Positions 14,420 to 18,216 of a stretch of DNA of 18,216 nt are shown piece after piece. How positions within the stretch are numbered: the first letter of the stretch is position 1; the number at the start of each line of letters is the position of its first letter. The stretch is taken from NCBI GenBank assembly GCA_937884015.1, contig CALGBV010000139.1, positions 1 to 18,216 of the forward strand. The letters are read 5' to 3'. The stretch is from an uncultured Bacteroidales bacterium. Its GTDB lineage: Bacteria > Bacteroidota > Bacteroidia > Bacteroidales > F082. The notes under the pieces were generated by a model. It was given only the letters and a program-made list of their open reading frames with translations. It did no database searches and had not been told where the DNA came from. A program made the translations under genes and the position numbers.

Positions 14420-15423
14420 AACAGAATATGTCTGAAAATATACGATGCGCCGTAATCGGTCACGGCAGTTGGGCGACGGCTTTGGTGAAACTGCTTTCGC
14501 AGACCCAGACAAAGGTGAAATGGTTTGTCCGCAATCCGGAAGTCTTGGAATCGTTGAAGACAGAAAACCGTAATTGCCGCTATCTGAGCGATATAGATTT
14601 CGACTCAACGCGTTTGTCATTATCGAGCAATATCAACGAAACGGTTCGAGATGCCGACATCGTGTTTTTAGTGACGCCTTCCGTTTACCTGAAATCGTAT
14701 TTAAGTTCGCTTGAAGTCTCGCTGAAAGATAAAATCATAGTTTCTGCCATAAAGGGCATTGTTCCAGGTGAATATCAAACGGTTACGGAGTATGTGCGAG
14801 ACCATTATGGATTGTCTTCTGACCAAATCGGTTTCATCAGCGGGCCGACACATGCCGAAGAGGTTTCGCACGGCCGCCTGACGCATCTTTCCGTTGCCTG
14901 CACCGATATAAACAATGCAAAACTCATTGGCAAACAGTTGAAAACCAGTTTTATGGTCATCAATTACGTTAAAGAAACCGTCGCTTTGGAGTATGCCGCC
15001 GTGTTGAAAAACATTTATGCCGTGGTTGTGGGAATGGCTGTCGGTTTGGGCTATGGCGATAATTTTGTTTCGGTCTTGGTGTCGAATTGTGCTGGCGAAA
15101 TGATTCGGTTTTTCAAGAAGCAATGTCCGTTAAACATGGAGACTTTGCCATCGAGTTTTTTGGGCGATTTGCTGGTATCGTGCTATTCGAGTCACAGCCG
15201 AAACCGTCAGCTTGGCGTGCTGATAGGCAGAGGCAACACTGTGAAATCGGCCCTGAACGAAATGACCATGGTTGCTGAAGGCTATTTCGCCGCGGAATAC
15301 ATCCGTTTTATCAATTCCCAGGATTTGAAAAATGCACCTATTTCCGAAATGGCCTATCAGGTGCTTTATAAGTATGTGCCTGTCAGAAAGGCAATGAAGG
15401 ATTTGGAAAACAAATTGGTCTGA
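14416..15423 (+). CDS. gpsA: NAD(P)H-dependent glycerol-3-phosphate dehydrogenase
   Basis: 335 residues, the normal GpsA length. It makes sn-glycerol-3-phosphate from dihydroxyacetone phosphate for glycerolipid synthesis in the cytoplasm. Evidence: the Rossmann motif IGHGSWATAL (residues 14-23), FLVTPS, the SAIKG and ISGPTHAEEV segments, the catalytic Lys in the VLKNIYAVVVGMAVGLGYGDN block (Lys198), and SRNRQLG near the C-terminus. The third glycine of the usual GxGxxG is Ala, which I believe is common in Bacteroidetes GpsA. The gene overlaps the acyltransferase as ATGA and is the last gene of unit B, directly before a terminator. Placement with a lipid biosynthetic block suggests either a dedicated second copy or recruitment of the housekeeping gene. 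Confidence 0.93.
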   Translation: MKQNMSENIRCAVIGHGSWATALVKLLSQTQTKVKWFVRNPEVLESLKTENRNCRYLSDIDFDSTRLSLSSNINETVRDADIVFLVTPSVYLKSYLSSLEVSLKDKIIVSAIKGIVPGEYQTVTEYVRDHYGLSSDQIGFISGPTHAEEVSHGRLTHLSVACTDINNAKLIGKQLKTSFMVINYVKETVALEYAAVLKNIYAVVVGMAVGLGYGDNFVSVLVSNCAGEMIRFFKKQCPLNMETLPSSFLGDLLVSCYSSHSRNRQLGVLIGRGNTVKSALNEMTMVAEGYFAAEYIRFINSQDLKNAPISEMAYQVLYKYVPVRKAMKDLENKLV

Positions 15424-15445
15424 CATTGGCAAAAAGCCTGAATAT

Positions 15446-15484
15446 GAAAAGAGAAACCACCCATGGGTGATTTCTCTTTTTGTT
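15446..15484 (+). terminator. Rho-independent terminator, probably bidirectional
   Basis: The left arm 15447-15462 (AAAAGAGAAACCACCC) pairs with the right arm 15465-15480 with a single C-A mismatch, around an apical CATG. A T-rich tract follows on the plus strand, and the A-rich left arm gives a T-tract on the minus strand. It lies between the convergent gpsA (+) and beta-barrel (-) genes and can serve both. Confidence 0.85.
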
Positions 15485-15503
15485 TACAGTGCGGAACCGC
15501 AAT

Positions 15504-16019
15504 TTAGAATGTGTATCTCACGCTTGCGCAGACGCCCCACGAAAAAGGATTGTAATGGTTATAATCCTTGCCGAATCCCAAAACGTCAATCATTGGTCTC
15601 GAATCCAGGCTGACCATCAGCGGGATGCCGTTGAAATAGTATTCAACGCCGCCTTGAGCGCCAATGTTGAGATTGAAAGCCGAGTGATTCAATTCAGGAT
15701 TGTTCCTGTAGTATTCGGTCCAAAAACCGATGCCGGCGGCAGGACCAACAAACCATCCGAAGTTTTCAATGATGTTGAATCTCCAGTGGTAAGCGCCGGT
15801 CAGAAGACCGCTATAATGATTGTAATTCAAGCCAGGGGCTAAAGCAATATCGCCACCAAGATCAAGTTCAAGTCTGTTCCTCTGACTCAGCATTTTCTGG
15901 TACGAAACTTCAGCATTGAAAGCCGAACCTGTACCTAATCTCAAACCGATTCCGTCTTGAGCCATAGCTCCAATTGTGAAGGCCACCAAAGCGACCAATG
16001 TCAATAATACTTTTTTCAT
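15504..16019 (-). CDS. Small outer-membrane beta-barrel-like protein
   Basis: A 171-residue protein with a typical signal peptide (MKKVLLTLVALVAF... cleaved after GAMAQ). The mature part alternates polar and aromatic or hydrophobic residues in short strands rich in Gly, Tyr and Asn (LRLGTGSAFNAEVSYQ, LELDLGGDIAL, GWFVGPAAGIGFWTEY, GAQGGVEYYFNGIPL) and ends in SVRYTF with a terminal Phe. That pattern fits an eight-stranded OmpA/OmpX-like outer-membrane barrel. No enzymatic motif is seen. It is convergent with gpsA and shares its terminator. It sits 87 bp downstream of the M28 gene on the same strand, so it may be read from that gene's promoter or from its own; no convincing TAnnTTTG element was found in the gap. 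Confidence 0.75.
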   Translation of the reverse strand: MKKVLLTLVALVAFTIGAMAQDGIGLRLGTGSAFNAEVSYQKMLSQRNRLELDLGGDIALAPGLNYNHYSGLLTGAYHWRFNIIENFGWFVGPAAGIGFWTEYYRNNPELNHSAFNLNIGAQGGVEYYFNGIPLMVSLDSRPMIDVLGFGKDYNHYNPFSWGVCASVRYTF

Positions 16020-16106
16020 TTTTTTAAGTGTTTAGTTATTAAATGTGTTGACTAATATTATTCTATGTTTTCCTAAATATGCAAAAACTGAACCACAAAT
16101 TTTGCC

Positions 16107-17108
16107 TTATTCTCCATAAACCACGTTGACGACCAGATTTCCAACCATTCCCAGGGTTTCTTTGTCGATATTCGAGATGTTGTCGTTAAGAGTGTGCCAG
16201 GTCTCAGGAAAGCTTCCGTTGTTGCTATTTGGTTGCAAATCAATGATGTCGATGGTTGGCAAGCCCGCCTGATTCATAGGAATGTGGTCGTCGCTGATGG
16301 GGTCGCCGAGTTCGTTGCTGAAGCAATGGCTGTAGCCCAAACTGTAGGCTTTGCTCCAGACCTTGTTGCTGAGCCAGGCGGCAAAACCTTGCGAATAGTA
16401 CTCTTTCGGGAAGTTGGGATTGCTGCCGCCAACCATATCCAACAGGATGCCGTAATATGCCTTGTAACCGTAAACATGTGGCTGCCTGGCCCAATACTGT
16501 GAGCCTAAAGCCCACTGATTTTCACCATCATAATATTTCTCGGCTTCATCCTGACGCGGACCGTAATCCTCGAGGTCGAAGAGAATGATGTCGACACCTA
16601 ATTTTTCGTTCAGCGGCTGGAGTTTGAAAAGCCGGGCACATTCCATCAGTATGCCTACGCCGCTGGCACCATCATTGGCGCCATCGATGGGCGTGTTCCA
16701 GTTGGCCTCGTCGGCATCGTGGTCGGCAAAGGGACGCGAATCCCAGTGGGCGCAAAGGACAATCCGCTTTTTTGCATCCGGATTGAATGAAGCCACAATA
16801 TTTTGACCATCAATATTCTGTCCATTGAAAATGCGGGCTCGGAAATCCTGTACCATTACGGTATCGGCAAATTCCGACAGTCTGGCGGTGAGCCATTCGG
16901 CGCATTGCTGATGGGCAGGGGTTTCGGGTACGCGCGGACCGAAATCAGTCTGTGCCTTCACAAACTGATAGGCTGAGTCGGCAGAGAACGTCGGAACGGC
17001 GATGTTTTTCTTCGTTTCGTCCTTTTTCGTGGTCGTGTTCTGGTTTTGCTTTTCGCCGCATGATGCCAGCACAAGGGCGGCCAATATGGTGATAATGTAT
17101 TTCTTCAT
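16107..17108 (-). CDS. M28-family peptidase / glutaminyl-peptide cyclotransferase-like lipoprotein
   Basis: 333 residues from the chosen start. An N-terminal hydrophobic stretch ends in LVLASCGEK, a lipobox with Cys17 as the lipidated residue, followed by a Lys/Thr/Asn-rich linker. The catalytic domain has the zinc-binding layout of M28/glutaminyl cyclases: AHWDSRP, DGANDGASG, FDLEDYG, LLDMVGG, DDHIPMN and TWHTLNDN. Bacteroidetes enzymes of this type form N-terminal pyroglutamate on exported proteins exposing Gln after signal peptidase cleavage; an aminopeptidase role is the alternative. A longer frame starting at 17210 is possible, but the extra residues would bury the signal peptide and run through the promoter, so the ATG at 17108 is preferred. 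It is divergent from the next plus-strand gene. Confidence 0.87.
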   Translation of the reverse strand: MKKYIITILAALVLASCGEKQNQNTTTKKDETKKNIAVPTFSADSAYQFVKAQTDFGPRVPETPAHQQCAEWLTARLSEFADTVMVQDFRARIFNGQNIDGQNIVASFNPDAKKRIVLCAHWDSRPFADHDADEANWNTPIDGANDGASGVGILMECARLFKLQPLNEKLGVDIILFDLEDYGPRQDEAEKYYDGENQWALGSQYWARQPHVYGYKAYYGILLDMVGGSNPNFPKEYYSQGFAAWLSNKVWSKAYSLGYSHCFSNELGDPISDDHIPMNQAGLPTIDIIDLQPNSNNGSFPETWHTLNDNISNIDKETLGMVGNLVVNVVYGE

Positions 17109-17130
17109 TTTTCGTTTTGATTTTGGGTTG

Positions 17131-17138
17131 CAAAAGTA
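17131..17138 (-). promoter_or_regulatory. -7 element of the promoter for the M28 lipoprotein gene
   Basis: On the minus strand this reads TACTTTTG, a perfect match to TAnnTTTG, 22 bp before the start at 17108. A matching -33 TTTG at the usual 19-21 bp spacing is not seen; the nearest lies about 31 bp away. The short leader is typical for the phylum. Called on the -7 box and position only. Confidence 0.5.
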
Positions 17139-17230
17139 GTGTTTTTGTTCCACATCGGCATCATTTAAACAAACAACCTTAATGTGAAAAATAGTTTTTC
17201 CATGTAACATTAAAGAATATTTTTAGAAAA

Positions 17231-17262
17231 ATTGCTTTCGTTTCCAATATTTCCTATTTTTG
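17231..17262 (+). promoter_or_regulatory. Bacteroidetes-type promoter for the 17303 gene
   Basis: The -7 element TATTTTTG at 17255-17262 matches TAnnTTTG exactly, with ATTG (three of four to the -33 TTTG) at 17231-17234 and a 20-bp spacer. Transcription would begin near 17269, giving a leader of about 34 nt before the ATG at 17303. The 194-bp divergent intergenic region (17109-17302) thus carries one promoter in each direction; nothing else is recognised in it. Confidence 0.6.
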
Positions 17263-17302
17263 CAACAAATTCAACACAGTAATTTTTCAAAATACAAGTC
17301 AC

Positions 17303-18022
17303 ATGAAAAGATTAGTAGTATTATTTGCATTGGTTGTGATGGCCGTATCGGCAATTGCACAAAACAACATGAGAGATGTCGTTTACCTGAAAAACGGCGG
17401 CATCACAAAAGGCATCATCATCGAGCAAGTTCCAAGTGAGTCATTAAAGATTCAGACGGCAGACGGCAGTGTTTTCGTTTACAAAATGGACGAAATTGAA
17501 AAGATTGCCAAGGAAATGCCTCAAACCAACAACGTCACCGTTACACCAGTTACTCCAACTGTGACAAATCCAACAAATTTCTTGTTGGAAAGAGATGGTA
17601 CGGACATTTGCTATGTGAACGGCAAATCGCTTTCTGATGATGAAATCTTGGCTTTAGTCGGACAGGACAGATTCGACACCTATTGCGGCGGCAGAAGACA
17701 ATTGCGTACAGGAAGAACATTTGCGACAATTGGCTGGATCACTTTTGGTGCTGCAGTGACTTTTCTCGTCGCGGGTGAAATTGACTATGATTATGATTTA
17801 ATGCTGGCAGGCGAAATTTTGGCAATTCCTGCCGACATCTTCCTTCCATTAGGTTTCATTTTCAAAGGCATTGGTAAAGGCCGCATCAATTGGGTGTGTG
17901 ATGATTACAACGAAAATAAGGGTAACATTTCCCTGAATCTCACGCCTGCCGTTATGAAGACCAATATTCCGGGACAAAACAATTCAATGGCTTTTGGCGC
18001 AACGCTTAGCCTTTCATTCTAA
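17303..18022 (+). CDS. Secreted/membrane protein of unknown function
   Basis: 239 residues, not assigned to a named family. A signal peptide (hydrophobic core around residues 3-17, cleavage near SAIAQ) is followed by a small beta-rich segment (DVVYLKNGGITKGIIIEQ through VYKMDEIEKI, about 26-70). This resembles a repeated Bacteroidetes motif in which a protein reports 'a path or key with a conserved DxIxLKNG start'. A Thr/Pro/Val-rich linker (~77-92) and a second domain come next. Around residues 140-200 there are two hydrophobic stretches (FATIGWITFGAAVTFLVAGE and ILAIPADIFLPLGFIFKGI) that may be membrane helices. The protein ends in a strand-like region finishing with ATLSLSF, a terminal Phe. 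A membrane-anchored envelope protein is likely. It is a single-gene unit with its own promoter and terminator. Confidence 0.75.
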   Translation: MKRLVVLFALVVMAVSAIAQNNMRDVVYLKNGGITKGIIIEQVPSESLKIQTADGSVFVYKMDEIEKIAKEMPQTNNVTVTPVTPTVTNPTNFLLERDGTDICYVNGKSLSDDEILALVGQDRFDTYCGGRRQLRTGRTFATIGWITFGAAVTFLVAGEIDYDYDLMLAGEILAIPADIFLPLGFIFKGIGKGRINWVCDDYNENKGNISLNLTPAVMKTNIPGQNNSMAFGATLSLSF

Positions 18023-18055
18023 GTAGGATTTTTGTTTTCATACTTTTATATTTTT

Positions 18056-18096
18056 AACCGGTGGTTGTCGATCGATAACCACTGGTTTTTTATTAT
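18056..18096 (+). terminator. Rho-independent terminator after the 17303 gene
   Basis: The arms 18056-18070 (AACCGGTGGTTGTCG) and 18073-18087 pair over 15 positions, two of them G-U, around CGATCG, followed by a TTTTTTATT tract. It lies 34 bp after the stop codon. Confidence 0.85.
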
Positions 18097-18141
18097 TATT
18101 CGGATAATAATTGCTCCAATAATAATTATTCGGATAATAAT
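18092..18141. repeat. Two palindromic repeats 30 bp apart (operator-like)
   Basis: Copy 1 (18092-18111) is ATTATTAT-TCGG-ATAATAAT, a perfect 8-bp inverted repeat around TCGG. Copy 2 (18122-18141) has the same right arm and core, with one change in the left arm. The 17-base direct repeat ATTATTCGGATAATAAT is identical in both, and the centres are exactly 30 bp apart, close to three helical turns. The second copy runs into a possible ATG at 18140. The pattern suggests cooperative binding sites for a dimeric regulator, possibly the downstream gene product, but no regulator is seen. Confidence 0.6.
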
Positions 18142-18216
18142 GCAAAAAAAAGATTATCTTTGGTCTATAGGTCAAATTGCAGGAAAGAGCATATCGAAAA
18201 CGCCAATGTACACTGG
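18140..18216 (+). CDS. Possible start of a gene, 3' partial at the window edge
   Basis: An open frame from ATG 18140 runs to the window end without a stop (25 complete codons, beginning MQKKDYLWSIGQIAGKSISK). I do not recognise the protein. It follows a terminator and a pair of palindromes, which fits the beginning of a new, regulated gene. Against it, a TATCTTTG -7-like sequence at 18155-18162 lies inside the frame and could instead drive a gene starting at the ATG near 18210 or beyond. Low confidence. Confidence 0.4.
   Translation, partial: MQKKDYLWSIGQIAGKSISKTPMYT

Noticed and set aside
16020..16106. Own promoter for the beta-barrel gene
   Set aside because: Only weak matches to TAnnTTTG were found on the minus strand, none with a good -33 box.
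17109..17210. N-terminal extension of the M28 gene to an ATG at 17210
   Set aside because: It would place 34 residues before a clear lipoprotein signal peptide and would make the TACTTTTG promoter part of the coding region.
18155..18162. TATCTTTG as a promoter -7 box
   Set aside because: It matches TAnnTTTG but lacks a -33 box and may lie inside a reading frame; undecidable at the window edge.

Overview
The window looks like chromosome from a Bacteroidota bacterium, most likely order Bacteroidales. Three things point there. The promoters match the Bacteroidetes -7 element TAnnTTTG with weak TTTG-like -33 boxes. Shine-Dalgarno sequences before start codons are weak or absent. The gene families are typical of the group: an MMPL/acyltransferase/methyltransferase-like fusion, a Bacteroidetes-type acyltransferase next to gpsA, an M28 glutaminyl-cyclase-like lipoprotein and small beta-barrel proteins. 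No rRNA, tRNA, CRISPR array, transposase or integrase is visible.

Positions 1-15423 hold a dense co-directional (+) block that reads as the distal part of a polyunsaturated-lipid or pigment biosynthetic cluster of the aryl polyene / flexirubin / ladderane kind. It has two probable transcription units. Unit A (1-9361) contains: the C-terminal part of a ketosynthase-like protein that lacks the catalytic residues (chain-length-factor type); an ArnE-like small EamA membrane protein; a LolA-like carrier; a FabZ-like hot-dog protein; a family 2 glycosyltransferase; a 1182-residue MMPL transporter fused to a PlsC acyltransferase and a methyltransferase-like tail; and a 994-residue protein made of two CrtI-like FAD oxidoreductases fused head to tail. 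Unit B (9422-15423) starts after a recognisable promoter and contains: a B12-binding-type radical SAM protein; an unrecognised 120-residue protein; a secreted alpha/beta hydrolase; a PaaK-like adenylate-forming ligase; a glycerol-3-phosphate/lysophosphatidate-type acyltransferase; and GpsA. Most junctions overlap, often as ATGA, so translational coupling is likely.

Taken together (inference), an ACP-bound polyene would be built by a ketosynthase/chain-length-factor pair encoded to the left of the window. It would then be desaturated or isomerised by the double CrtI protein, possibly rearranged by the radical SAM enzyme, and moved onto a glycerol-phosphate backbone supplied by GpsA and the acyltransferases. 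A sugar may be added, and MMPL plus LolA would carry the product to the outer membrane. The acyl carrier proteins, active ketosynthase, ketoreductase and any aromatic-starter ammonia lyase are not in the window.

A strong, probably bidirectional terminator (about 15446-15484) ends the block. Beyond it lie two minus-strand genes (a small beta-barrel protein and an M28/glutaminyl-cyclase-like lipoprotein) and, divergently, a plus-strand secreted or membrane protein of unknown function with its own promoter and terminator. The right edge (18092-18141) carries two palindromic repeats exactly 30 bp apart, directly in front of a possible gene start that runs out of the window.
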